DNA of 64,000 bases from Massilia antarctica (GTDB lineage Bacteria; Pseudomonadota; Gammaproteobacteria; Burkholderiales; Burkholderiaceae_D). Below, one piece after another: positions 10,014 through 20,842 of this stretch. Position numbers and translations under genes: made by a program. The notes under the pieces are model-generated. The model ran no database searches, was not told the DNA's origin, and was given only the letters and a program-made list of their open reading frames with translations. The stretch is from positions 1,364,001 through 1,428,000 of the forward strand of contig NZ_CP065053.1 of NCBI RefSeq assembly GCF_015689335.1, read 5' to 3'. Each line of letters begins with the position of its first letter. The stretch's first letter is position 1.

Positions 10014-11051
10014 GTGATTAGGGTTTTCGATTTTTTCTCTGGATGCGGGGGGACTAGTTCCGGCCTTGGCCAGGCTGGAATGGAGATCGCGATGGGATTA
10101 GACATTGATCCTGATTCGGCAGACTCATTTCGAGCAAATTTCCCTCGTTCGACCTTTCTCTTAGGCGACATCCGTGAGATGGATGCAGATGTCCTCTCGC
10201 CTCTTATCGGGAAGCGCAAATCACCGCTCTTGTTTTGTGGCTGCGCACCATGTCAGCCGTTTTCAAAGCAAAATCGCAATCAAAGTGCCGAGGACCCCCG
10301 CCGGGACCTTTTGGGGGAGTTCTCAAGGTTTGTGGAACGTTGGCTTCCTGAATATGTATTTATTGAGAACGTGCCCGGCATGCAGAAGGTTAACGGCAAG
10401 AGTGGTCCATTTCATAAGTTTAATCAGTTGCTTTCAAGGTTGGGGTACAGCTTTGCGTCGCAAGTTGTACCAGCAATGTCATTTGGAGTTCCCCAGACAA
10501 GAAAGCGTTTGGTACTGCTTGCGCGACTAAACGGCCCTATATCGATCCCACCCGCGACCCACGGACCATCTGGAAAGCCGTACACAACAGTGCGGGACGC
10601 GATTGGCCATCTTCCTCCTATATTGGCAGGCGGGACGCATCCTAGCGACATGCACCATCAGTCTGCTGAGCTCTCTGAACTCAACTTGCTTCGGATAGCG
10701 CATACGCCGGAAGGTGGGGGAAGAGAGTCATGGCCGGAGGGGTTGAAGCTTGACTGCCATAGGACGCACTCTGGGCATTCTGACGTTTATGGTCGCCTTG
10801 CGTGGGACAAGATGGCATCTGGATTGACTACTCGGTGCATCAGCTACTCAAATGGTCGATTTGGACATCCAGAACAAAACCGGGCCCTCAGTGTTCGTGA
10901 AACGGCGTTGCTTCAGACGTTTCCCGACAATTATCTGTTTGCTGGAAATTTGGCATCGAGGGCACGTCAGATCGGAAACGCAGTTCCCCCTGCAATGTCA
11001 CTGGCAGTCGGCAAGCATTTTTTAAAGGAAGTGCGAAAGCGTAAAGCCTGA
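10014..11051 (+). CDS. DNA (cytosine-5)-methyltransferase
   Basis: 345-residue C5-cytosine DNA methyltransferase. All main motifs are present in order: I FDFFSGCGGTSSGL (SAM binding), IV APCQPFS with catalytic Cys80, VI ENVPG, VIII QTRKRLVLLA, a target-recognition stretch (about 190-270), IX RALSVRE, X GNAVPPAMS. The chosen start is GTG 10014, with GGA six bases upstream; a TTG at 10008 is possible. It is co-transcribed with the OLD-like gene 11 bp upstream, a restriction-modification-like arrangement, so it probably marks self DNA. The recognition sequence cannot be read from the protein. Confidence 0.93.
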   Translation: MIRVFDFFSGCGGTSSGLGQAGMEIAMGLDIDPDSADSFRANFPRSTFLLGDIREMDADVLSPLIGKRKSPLLFCGCAPCQPFSKQNRNQSAEDPRRDLLGEFSRFVERWLPEYVFIENVPGMQKVNGKSGPFHKFNQLLSRLGYSFASQVVPAMSFGVPQTRKRLVLLARLNGPISIPPATHGPSGKPYTTVRDAIGHLPPILAGGTHPSDMHHQSAELSELNLLRIAHTPEGGGRESWPEGLKLDCHRTHSGHSDVYGRLAWDKMASGLTTRCISYSNGRFGHPEQNRALSVRETALLQTFPDNYLFAGNLASRARQIGNAVPPAMSLAVGKHFLKEVRKRKA

Positions 11052-11220
11052 TTACGCCCTGTGACGCATTTTCGTCCCTAATACGACCTGGTTTCAGGAC
11101 GGGTGTAAGGTGAATTGATGTTTCGTAGTCAAAATAACGTAACTTGTTTCGGCTCGAGCTAGTTTGCCAGCTTATGGGCAACTCTCTATCAATGTATATT
11201 TCCACAATTTTCGCGCTCCC

Positions 11221-12276
11221 TTAATAAAAAAGAAGAGGTGTGCGCCTGTCAATGGGCAGGCCTACAACTCGCGCTAAGTAGTCAGGCAAATTTATCGTGA
11301 ACTTGCTGCCGAAATCTCTCATCAACGATTGAATCTCGTCGAGCAGATCTTTCCCGTTCTTGGCAACGAAGCGGCGCCAGAAATGCTTAGCGTGCTTCCA
11401 CAGGATTTCGATGCGATTAAGTTCGGGACTGTAGGGCGGCAAATAGTACAGGTACAACCCGTGCTTGGTCCACTGGCGCCGCTTCTTGTCCATAATCTCG
11501 CCTTTGTGAATCCCAGCATTGTCGATCAGGACGATGCGTGGCACCGAGTGCGGCTGCGCCGCAATCTGCTCGTAAAAGGCGATGACATCGTCACGTGTAG
11601 TCGGGCGCTGCTGAGTAGTCCAGGTCAACTGGCCATTATGGCGCAAAACTCCAAGCATGTTGACTCGCTGCCGATGCGCCAGCGGTTCGACAGCCCGTGT
11701 CTGGCCGATCTTACTCCAGCCATACTGAACAGGAGTATTCGGACTGAACCCGCACTCGTCGAAATACAGCAGTTCGCACTGCCGCTCACGATCAAGCTGG
11801 GCCAGCGCGCCGATCACTTTTCAGGCCCGCTCGAACGCCTCTTGATTTCGCTTTTTTTAAACTGTACCGATAGCGTTTGTAGGTGAAATCCATCTCCTTG
11901 AGATACCGTACGGCCGTGCTTTCGCTGATCGGTGCGTGATCCCGGCGTTGCTCGAACTGGCGTAGCAGTTCGAGCACGCTGCCACCTTCCGCGTCTGCCA
12001 ACTCGCCAAGACCCTGTTGCTGTTGGAGCGTCCATTTCCTCGGCCGGTATGACGCCCTTCGTATAGTCCGGCCAAGCCAAGCTTGTTCCAGCGCTGGCGC
12101 CATTGCTCGACGCTGTTCAAATGCACGCCGAACTCGTCAGCAGTCTGCTGAAGTGTCAATCCCTGGCTCAACCGCAAAACTCCTTGAGCACGCATCCGTG
12201 TTCTTGGATGGGGGTGAAAAATGCCCATCTCGCGTAGCGTGCGTCCCTCGTCCTCAGACAATCCCAAGCGCTTCAT
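11221..12276 (-). pseudogene. IS630-family transposase, frameshifted
   Basis: Reads in one frame from MKRLGLSEDE (12276) through a helix-turn-helix region (TLQQTADEFGVHLNSVEQW) to about 12050. It then shifts frame (RKWTLQQQQGLGE to KRYRYSLKK) and returns to the first frame at a run of seven A at 11852-11858. An in-frame TGA follows at 11821-11823 before the catalytic part. The catalytic triad is visible in YFDECGF, LIDNAGIHK and SPELNRIEILW. The terminal repeat has no stop codon, so the frame runs out of the element to 11221. Two shifts plus a stop make it inactive. Confidence 0.85.
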
Positions 12277-12336
12277 CGCTCAACTCCTGCTGCATGGTCA
12301 ATCCGACTTTGACAGCAAAAATTGGGCGACTACTTA
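11275..12336 (-). mobile_element. IS630-family insertion sequence, decayed copy
   Basis: About 1.06 kb. Both ends read GACTACT outward (imperfect terminal inverted repeats, about 13 of 17 positions) and both are flanked by TA (11275-11276 and 12335-12336), the target dinucleotide of IS630/Tc1-like elements. It carries one minus-strand DDE transposase gene that is broken. The element separates the AT-rich nuclease-methyltransferase module from a 5'-truncated gene. Confidence 0.8.
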
Positions 12337-13337
12337 GCCCCTGCTTCGCCCAGTCCGCCGGCGAGCCCACCGCACCAGTCCCGGCAAACGAACGCGCTCA
12401 GACTCCCAAGAACCCAGTCCCCATGACCATCCAGGAAGACAAATGGGCGGACGAATTGCGCATCGTGAGTCGCGAAAAGGCGGCCAACTCGAACATGCCA
12501 GGCATCATTGCCGGCATCGCGCAGGCACAGCATGGCGCCACGCTCTACCAGGACGGCACCGACCGCACCAAGTGTTATGGCAACGTCATCACGGATGCGT
12601 CCAGCCGGCGCAATCTGGTCAGTCCACTGTTGGGCGATTTTCCCAAGGCAATCGACAAAAAAATAGGCGACCTGCTGGCAGCGGAAGACGCAAGCGACGT
12701 TCCCGTCTATAAAAATTCCCTCATCGTCGCGCCGCTTGGCTGGCATCTGGTTTATCACGACGCGGCGACACGAACCGTGCCGGACGATGAGTACGTGCTG
12801 CGCTTCGCCGTGAACGTGTCGAAGATTGGCGAAGGGAAGGACGACAATTTCTTGCGCAGGGCGAACCGGCCGGGACGAACTTGCGAATACATCTCCAAGC
12901 CGCGCGCGCTGGCTGCGTGGCGGTCGAACGACTACGAAGCCGTCGCCGGCGAGAAAAAGCTGGCCGTCCAGGCATGCATCGACGCTCTGTCGCCCATCTT
13001 TCCGGAACTCTTGAGCATTGATTGCTATGCGAAACTGCGCGTCGGCAAAATCAATTGCAAGTCGAAATGGGTCGAGTGCAATACCACGGCAGATACAACG
13101 GCAGACCCCATAGCGGGCAAAAAGGCATGCAAGGCCGACTATTACCAGTGCGGCCAACGCGACATTGAACCGCTGGCCAAAGCAACGCCCGTCGGCAAGT
13201 GCAAAACTGCCTACGCTGCCTGTAAAAAGAAGGTCATCGACGATGTCCGTGCCCTCAACCCGGCTGAAATGCCAGGGAGGCTTGAATTCGATCCATGCTT
13301 GACCCAATATAACGCGTGTATCGAAGCCACCAAGTAA
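12294..13337 (+). CDS. Cys-rich protein with four CX6C motifs, 5' end lost to IS630
   Basis: Unknown function. Native coding begins at or near 12337, right at the IS edge, with SPCFAQSAGEPTAP, which looks like the end of a signal peptide. The nearest in-frame ATG (12294) lies inside the IS. Sequence left of the element does not supply a signal peptide, so the original start is missing. The C-terminal third has four evenly styled motifs C[KL]xx[WY]xxC (CKSKWVEC, CKADYYQC, CKTAYAAC, CLTQYNAC), likely disulfide-bonded outside the cytoplasm. An alternative internal start is ATG 12423. A good hairpin terminator follows. Probably a pseudogene. Confidence 0.6.
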   Translation: MVNPTLTAKIGRLLSPCFAQSAGEPTAPVPANERAQTPKNPVPMTIQEDKWADELRIVSREKAANSNMPGIIAGIAQAQHGATLYQDGTDRTKCYGNVITDASSRRNLVSPLLGDFPKAIDKKIGDLLAAEDASDVPVYKNSLIVAPLGWHLVYHDAATRTVPDDEYVLRFAVNVSKIGEGKDDNFLRRANRPGRTCEYISKPRALAAWRSNDYEAVAGEKKLAVQACIDALSPIFPELLSIDCYAKLRVGKINCKSKWVECNTTADTTADPIAGKKACKADYYQCGQRDIEPLAKATPVGKCKTAYAACKKKVIDDVRALNPAEMPGRLEFDPCLTQYNACIEATK

Positions 13338-13394
13338 GCCGACAACGCGGTCGCCACAGACAGCCACCGCGCGCGCAGCAGCCTGCCACGCCCC

Positions 13395-13423
13395 AAAAAG
13401 CCGAGCCGCGCGCCCGGCTTTTT
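13395..13423 (+). terminator. Intrinsic terminator
   Basis: Perfect 9-bp stem AAAAAGCCG / CGGCTTTTT with an 11-nt GC-rich loop, 58 bp after the Cys-rich gene. The A and T tracts make it usable in both directions. Confidence 0.75.
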
Positions 13424-13595
13424 GCCGCCAGCGCTCAGGGCCGCCCCGTCCAGCTCCCCCACCAAATGATTTATACTGCCGCGCAGCAGAAACTTAAGCC
13501 CTGCACAGCATACAATCCCGGTTCCGGCCCTGCGGCTTACTAGCCCGGCCAACCACATCAGCCCGACATACAGCCGGCATACTCAGGAGTAATTG

Positions 13596-14200
13596 ATGAT
13601 CGACTCGTCGCCGAATTCGAATCACCCGTCCCCGGACAACAACCCGCCTTCTTTCCTGCGCCGCATTCCGATCGCCTTCGGCGCCTTTTTCGGCGCGCTG
13701 TCGGATGCCGGCTTCGCCAGCCGTATCGAGCGCGTGCGTGATGGCATGCCCGCGCCCACGCCTGCCCCAGTACCAGTCGCCCCGGTCGCCGCCGCACCAG
13801 CGCCAGCACCGAAACCAGCCGCCCCGACACCAGACACCGCCCTACAACTGCTGTCCCTGTTCCAGCGCGATGCGCGCCTGATCGACTTCACCCAGGAAAA
13901 CCTGAGCGGCTTCTCCGACGCCGACATCGGCGCCGCCGCGCGCGTGGTCCACGAAGGCTGCGCCAAAGTGCTGCGCGAACACTTCACCATCGTTCCCGTG
14001 CGCGACGAAGCCGAAGGCAGCCGCGTCACCCTGAACGACGGTTTCGACGCCCGCGCCGTACGCCTGACCGGCAACGTGGTCGGCAAGGCCCCATTCAACG
14101 GCAGCATCAGCCATCGCGGCTGGCGCGCGGCGGACGTCCGCCTGCCCATCCTGGCCGCCGGCCACGACGCAACCGTACTCGCCCAGGCGGAGGTGGAACT

Positions 14201-14204
<4 letters not shown>
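13596..14204 (+). CDS. DUF2760 domain-containing protein
   Basis: 202-residue protein with CAGGAGT at 13584-13590 as ribosome site. Residues about 45-75 form a Pro/Ala-rich linker. The C-terminal part (QLLSLFQRDARLIDFTQENLSGFSDADIGAAARVVH) is the DUF2760 domain, which in proteobacteria is found next to paired Hsp70-like genes. No catalytic motif or membrane segment stands out. The stop overlaps the GTG of the next gene by 4 bp, so the two are coupled. It could be a dedicated partner of the Hsp70 proteins; this is inferred from context. Confidence 0.85.
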
Positions 14205-16042
<1,838 letters not shown>

Positions 16043-16049
16043 GGCACGT

Positions 16050-18887
16050 ATGGCGCGCCAGTACATCGTCGGCATCGACCTCGGTACCACCAATACCGTG
16101 GTGGCGTACGCGCCCATCGATGCGCAGGCGGACGGGCGCGCCGCCATCACCCTGTTCGAAATCGAGCAACTGGTGGCGCCGGGCCAGCTCGCGGCGTTGC
16201 CGCTGCTGCCATCGGTGCGCTACCACCCGCTTGATGCCGAATTGCCGGTGGCCGATATACGGCTGCCATGGCCGCAAGATCATGCGCAGACGCCGCCGGT
16301 CGTCATCGGCCAACTTGCGCGCCGGCTCGGTGCGCAAGTGCCGGGGCGCATGGTGGCCAGCGCCAAAAGCTGGCTGTCGCACACCGCCGTCGACCGCCTG
16401 GCGGCGATCCTGCCGTGGGGCGCCGCGCCCGACGTGGCCAAGGTGTCGCCGGTGGCGGCCAGCGCCAGCTATCTGGCTTACCTGCGCTCAGCCTGGAACA
16501 GCAAGTTTCCCGATACTCCCCTGGAACAGCAGGAACTGGTGCTGACGGTACCGGCGTCGTTCGACGAAGGCGCGCGCGCGCTGACCCTGAGTGCGGCGCG
16601 CCAGGCCGGACTGCATCAGCTGCGCCTGCTGGAAGAGCCGCAAGCCGTCTTCTACGACTGGCTGTTCCGCCATCGCGGCGAACTGGCCGGTGAACTGGCG
16701 CACACGCGCATGGTGCTGGTGTGCGACGTCGGCGGCGGCACCACCGACCTGAGTCTCATCAAGGTCGACCTGCACGATGGCCAGCCGCAACTGACGCGCA
16801 TCGGCGTGGGCAACCACGTGATGCTCGGCGGCGACAACATGGACTTGGCCTTGGCCCATGTGACCGAAGCGAAAATGGCGCAGATGGCGGGCACGGATCA
16901 GCCGCGCGCGCATCTGTCCGCCAGTGCCCTTTCTCAATTGATGGAACGCTGCCGCGCCGCCAAGGAACAATTGCTGGCGGCCGACGCCCCCGAGCAGGCG
17001 CAAGTGACCCTGCTCGGTTCCGGTTCGCGCATGATCGGCGGCATGCGCTCGGTGGCGTTGACGCGCGACGAAGTCGGCAGCATCATCGTCGATGGCTTCT
17101 TCCCGCTGGTGGCGGCCACCGATCACGTGCAGCAAGGCCGCGCCGGTATCGTCGAGTTCGGCTTGCCGTACGCGCGCGACCCGGCTGTCACCCGTCACAT
17201 CGCCGATTTTTTGCAGCAGCACGCCAGCGCCCTGCAAGCGGCGCAGGAAGACGGCACGGCCATGCCCGATACCTTGCTGCTCAACGGCGGCGTATTCCGC
17301 GCCGACGCGCTGGTGGAACGCTTGCAGGAAACCTTGGGCAACTGGCGTGGCGCGCCCTTGCGCCTGCTGCACAACGACAATCCGGACGTGGCCGTGGCCC
17401 GTGGCGCGGTGGCGTATGCCCTGTCGCTGCAAGGCCAAGCGCCGCGCATCGATGCCGGCGCGGCGCGCAGTTATTTCCTGGTGCTCGACGAGGCCGGCAC
17501 AGGGCCGAAACGCGGCATCTGCATCCTGCCGCGCGGCAGCGAAACCGGCCGTGAAATCCTGCTCAAGGACCGCACCTTCGCCTTGCGCCTCGGACAGCCG
17601 GTGCGCTTTCACGTGATGACATCGAACGCGGACGGCGCCGATGCACCGCCCGCGGCCGGCGAACTGGTCGACCTAGACGATCCGAAATACGTGCGCCTGC
17701 CGCCGATTGCGACCGTGCTGCACGCGGACGACGGCAAACTCAAGCCGGCGGGCGGCAAACAGGAAACCACCGTGCAACTGGCCACCGCGCTGACCGAGGT
17801 CGGCACCTTGGAAATGCACTGCGTCAACTTGACCGATGCCGGCCAGCGCTGGCTGCTGGAAATCGACCTGCGGCACGACAACGCGGCGGCCGGGAACGAC
17901 AAAGCCGACGGCGCGCCATCGCCGCAACTGACGGCCGCCATCGACAAGATCGACCGCATCTTCGGCAAGAGCGGGCAGCAGGTGACGGCGAAGGAGGTCA
18001 AGCAGCTGCGCGCGCAACTGGAGCAACTGCTGGGTGACCGCGAACAATGGCACACGCCGCTGCTGCGCCAGCTGTTCGACGCCTTGTGGCAACGCGCGCG
18101 CGGACGACGCCGCTCTCCCGAGCATGAACGGGTGTGGCTGAACCTGGCCGGCTACTGCCTGCGTCCGGGCTTCGGCTACGCGCTCGACGAGTGGCGCCTG
18201 GAGCAGCTGTGGACCCTGTTCGAGGCCGGCGTGCGCCATGCCGACGACAAGCAGGCGCGCGCGGAATGGTGGACCCTGTGGCGCAGGGTCGCGGGCGGGC
18301 TGGGCGCCACCGAGCAACTGCGCCTGCTCGATGATTTCGCGTTCAATCTGCAAACCAATAAAGAAGGCGGCGACACGAACGGCACGGTGGTGGCCGGCAG
18401 CGACGACGACATGCTGCGCCTGGGCGCCTCGCTCGAACGCATCCCAGTCGATTACAAGGCAGAAATCGGCGGGTGGCTGCTGGAGCGCATCGAGGCAACG
18501 CCAGCCACGCCGGGCAAGGAGAGCACTAGCGCCAGCCGCTACCTGTGGGCACTGGGCCGCATCGGCGCGCGCCAGCCTTTCCACGGCAGCACGCACGACG
18601 TGGTGCCCACCGAGGTGGTGGAAGGCTGGCTCGATGCCATCCTGGCGCTCGACTGGAAGAAGGTCGAGTCGGCCGCGTTTGCCGCCGTGCACCTGGCGCG
18701 CATGACCGATGACCGTTCGCGCGACTTGCCGCTGGCATTGCGCGAACGGATCGCGCAACGGCTGGTGGCGATCAACGCCCCGCCGGCGACCATCACCATG
18801 GTGCAGCGGGTCGTGCAGCTCGACCAAGCCACCGAGCGCTGGATTCTGGGCGAATCGCTGCCGCCGGGACTGAAGCTCATCGCCTGA
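16050..18887 (+). CDS. Hsp70 family protein with C-terminal DUF3731-type extension
   Basis: 945 residues, much longer than DnaK (about 640). Phosphate-1 loop GIDLGTTNTVVAYA and phosphate-2 loop DVGGGTTDLSLIKVD show an Hsp70 ATPase paralogous to the upstream gene; both share LLEEPQA and GGDNMDLALAH segments. After about residue 630 comes a helical extension (KIDRIFGKSGQQVTAKEV onward) matching the DUF3731 region of such proteins. The tandem ATPases suggest a heteromeric chaperone working with the DUF2760 protein. Cytoplasmic; no signal peptide. Confidence 0.9.
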   Translation: MARQYIVGIDLGTTNTVVAYAPIDAQADGRAAITLFEIEQLVAPGQLAALPLLPSVRYHPLDAELPVADIRLPWPQDHAQTPPVVIGQLARRLGAQVPGRMVASAKSWLSHTAVDRLAAILPWGAAPDVAKVSPVAASASYLAYLRSAWNSKFPDTPLEQQELVLTVPASFDEGARALTLSAARQAGLHQLRLLEEPQAVFYDWLFRHRGELAGELAHTRMVLVCDVGGGTTDLSLIKVDLHDGQPQLTRIGVGNHVMLGGDNMDLALAHVTEAKMAQMAGTDQPRAHLSASALSQLMERCRAAKEQLLAADAPEQAQVTLLGSGSRMIGGMRSVALTRDEVGSIIVDGFFPLVAATDHVQQGRAGIVEFGLPYARDPAVTRHIADFLQQHASALQAAQEDGTAMPDTLLLNGGVFRADALVERLQETLGNWRGAPLRLLHNDNPDVAVARGAVAYALSLQGQAPRIDAGAARSYFLVLDEAGTGPKRGICILPRGSETGREILLKDRTFALRLGQPVRFHVMTSNADGADAPPAAGELVDLDDPKYVRLPPIATVLHADDGKLKPAGGKQETTVQLATALTEVGTLEMHCVNLTDAGQRWLLEIDLRHDNAAAGNDKADGAPSPQLTAAIDKIDRIFGKSGQQVTAKEVKQLRAQLEQLLGDREQWHTPLLRQLFDALWQRARGRRRSPEHERVWLNLAGYCLRPGFGYALDEWRLEQLWTLFEAGVRHADDKQARAEWWTLWRRVAGGLGATEQLRLLDDFAFNLQTNKEGGDTNGTVVAGSDDDMLRLGASLERIPVDYKAEIGGWLLERIEATPATPGKESTSASRYLWALGRIGARQPFHGSTHDVVPTEVVEGWLDAILALDWKKVESAAFAAVHLARMTDDRSRDLPLALRERIAQRLVAINAPPATITMVQRVVQLDQATERWILGESLPPGLKLIA

Positions 18888-18921
18888 TACGCAAGGCTTG
18901 ACGCGTAGCGCAGGGTTTGCC

Positions 18922-20739
18922 ATGCTCGCATGCTCTCACTTGTCTTCTGCGCCGATGAATACACTGCCCGATGCACTGCACAGCCTCACAAACACTGACC
19001 TCAAGCAGTTGCTTGCCAATTTCACTGACTCGAAAAAAGTTTTACGCAAAGACTTGATGGTCGCGGCGCTCCTCGACGAAATGTCGGAAGCCGGCTTGCC
19101 GCGTGTCTGGGCGATGCTCGATCCCTGCCAGCAACTGGCCGTACGCGAAGCGGCGTACGACGTCCGCGGCAATTTCGACGGCAAGCGCTTTGCGGCAAAA
19201 CACGGCCAATCCCCGCACTTTTATCATCCGGCGCGATCCGGCTACGGCGATGGCCCAATGACCGTGCTGAACCTTTTCCTGTTCGAGCAAGACGGCACCT
19301 ACCAGCTCCCTGCGCAACTTCGCCTGCGGGTGGCGGCCTTGTTCCCGGCACCGCCGCCGAATGCGCTGACGAGCCTGGCCGCGTTGCCGGAGCCGGAGCG
19401 GGAAGCGGGCGAGCACGACGATGGGATACCGGTAGCGCAGCGCAATACGTCGCAAGATGCCCTGTACGAGGTCGTCGCCATGCTGCGTATGGTCGATCAA
19501 AAGCTCATCACCGTCAGCGATAAAACCCGCATGCCCGGCGTGGCCGCCTTGCGTGCGATCGAAGGCAAGCTGGCCAGCGCGGATTTTTATGACGCCACGG
19601 CGAAGTGCGACGATTCGGACCAGCTCATCGGCGCGATCAAACCGGTTGCGTGGCCGCTGCTTTTGCAGGCGAGTGGCTTGGCGGACCTGCATGGCAGCAA
19701 GCTCGGCTTGACCCCCGCCGGCATCAAGGCCTTGCAGGCGCCGCCCGCCGACGTGCTGCGCGGCATGTGGAAGAAATGGCTGACCTCGACCATGTTCGAC
19801 GAGTTCAACCGGATCGATGCAATCAAAGGCCAAAAGGCCAAGGGCCGCCTGACGCCGGTTGCGCCGCGGCGCGCGGCCGTCGGCCAGTTCCTCCAGCGCT
19901 GCCCGACCGCGCGCTGGGTCGAGGTTGATGAATTGGGACGCTTCATGCGGGCCGAGGGCGCGCCGCTGGCGGTGGCTGCGGATCCGTGGTCGCTCTACCT
20001 GGAAGACCCCAATTACGGCGCCCTCGCTTATACCGACGACGAGTGGGATATCTTCGAGCGGCGTTATCTGCTGTGCGTGCTCTTCGAATACTGTGCAACC
20101 TTGGGCATGGTCGACGTCGCCTATCGTTCGCCGCACCATGCGCGTACCCATTTTCAAGCCTTATGGGGAGGCGATGGCATGAGCTTCCTGTCGCGTTACG
20201 ACGGTTTGACGCACGTCCGCCTGACCGACCTGGGCGCGTATTGTCTTGGCCTGAGCCCGACCTACGCGCCACCCGCGCGGGCCGCCTCGTGCGTCCTCTC
20301 GGTCAGCGCCAGCTTGCAGATCAGCGTGACGCAGGGCAGCCTGTCGGCCGAAGATGGTCTGCTGCTGGAAAACTGGGCGAGCCGCGACAGCGCCGATCTG
20401 TGGCGCCTGGACCGCGACAAAACCATCCTCGCTGTCGAGCGCGGCCAGGATACGGCCCAGTTGGAAGCTTTCCTGCAATCGCACGACAAGCAACCCCTGC
20501 CGGTGCAGGTAGAAAGCTTTTTACGCACCTGCAACAAGCAAGGCAAGGCGATGCGCGTGCTGGGAGCCAGCGTGCTGATCGAGTGCGTCGATGCGGACAC
20601 GGCCGACCTTATCGCCGGACACAAGGACACCGCGGCGCTGTGCATGCGCGCGGGCAAACGCCATCTGACGGTGTTGCAAAGCCAGGAAGACAAATTTCGC
20701 AAGGCGGCGCGCATGCTTGGGTACGGGATTGCAGCGTAA
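18922..20739 (+). CDS. Helicase-associated (XPB/Ssl2 N-terminal-like) domain protein
   Basis: 605 residues; cytosolic. Starts MLACSHLSSAPMNTL with AGGG six bases before the ATG; ATG 18955 (MNTLPDALHS) is an equally plausible start. No helicase Walker motifs are present. The C-terminal part (from DKTILAVERGQDTAQLEAFLQSH, with VQVESFLRTCNKQGKAMRVLGASVLIEC) resembles the helicase-associated domain found N-terminal to XPB/Ssl2 helicases, here without the motor. It follows the Hsp70 operon by 34 bp on the same strand and may be co-transcribed. Function unknown; family call is moderate. Confidence 0.6.
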   Translation: MLACSHLSSAPMNTLPDALHSLTNTDLKQLLANFTDSKKVLRKDLMVAALLDEMSEAGLPRVWAMLDPCQQLAVREAAYDVRGNFDGKRFAAKHGQSPHFYHPARSGYGDGPMTVLNLFLFEQDGTYQLPAQLRLRVAALFPAPPPNALTSLAALPEPEREAGEHDDGIPVAQRNTSQDALYEVVAMLRMVDQKLITVSDKTRMPGVAALRAIEGKLASADFYDATAKCDDSDQLIGAIKPVAWPLLLQASGLADLHGSKLGLTPAGIKALQAPPADVLRGMWKKWLTSTMFDEFNRIDAIKGQKAKGRLTPVAPRRAAVGQFLQRCPTARWVEVDELGRFMRAEGAPLAVAADPWSLYLEDPNYGALAYTDDEWDIFERRYLLCVLFEYCATLGMVDVAYRSPHHARTHFQALWGGDGMSFLSRYDGLTHVRLTDLGAYCLGLSPTYAPPARAASCVLSVSASLQISVTQGSLSAEDGLLLENWASRDSADLWRLDRDKTILAVERGQDTAQLEAFLQSHDKQPLPVQVESFLRTCNKQGKAMRVLGASVLIECVDADTADLIAGHKDTAALCMRAGKRHLTVLQSQEDKFRKAARMLGYGIAA

Positions 20740-20842
20740 GCCACGGCGGGTTCTCGCTTCCAGCAGAGAAGGCTTATATAAAAGAAATTGAACACCTGGT
20801 ACACTGGCTGCGTTCCCTTATCGATCGCACTCAACCGTCCAG

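Noticed and set aside
11852..11858. Programmed frameshift at the A7 run in IS630
   Set aside because: A single programmed shift could be genuine in this family, but the second shift near 12050 and the TGA show that this copy is decayed.
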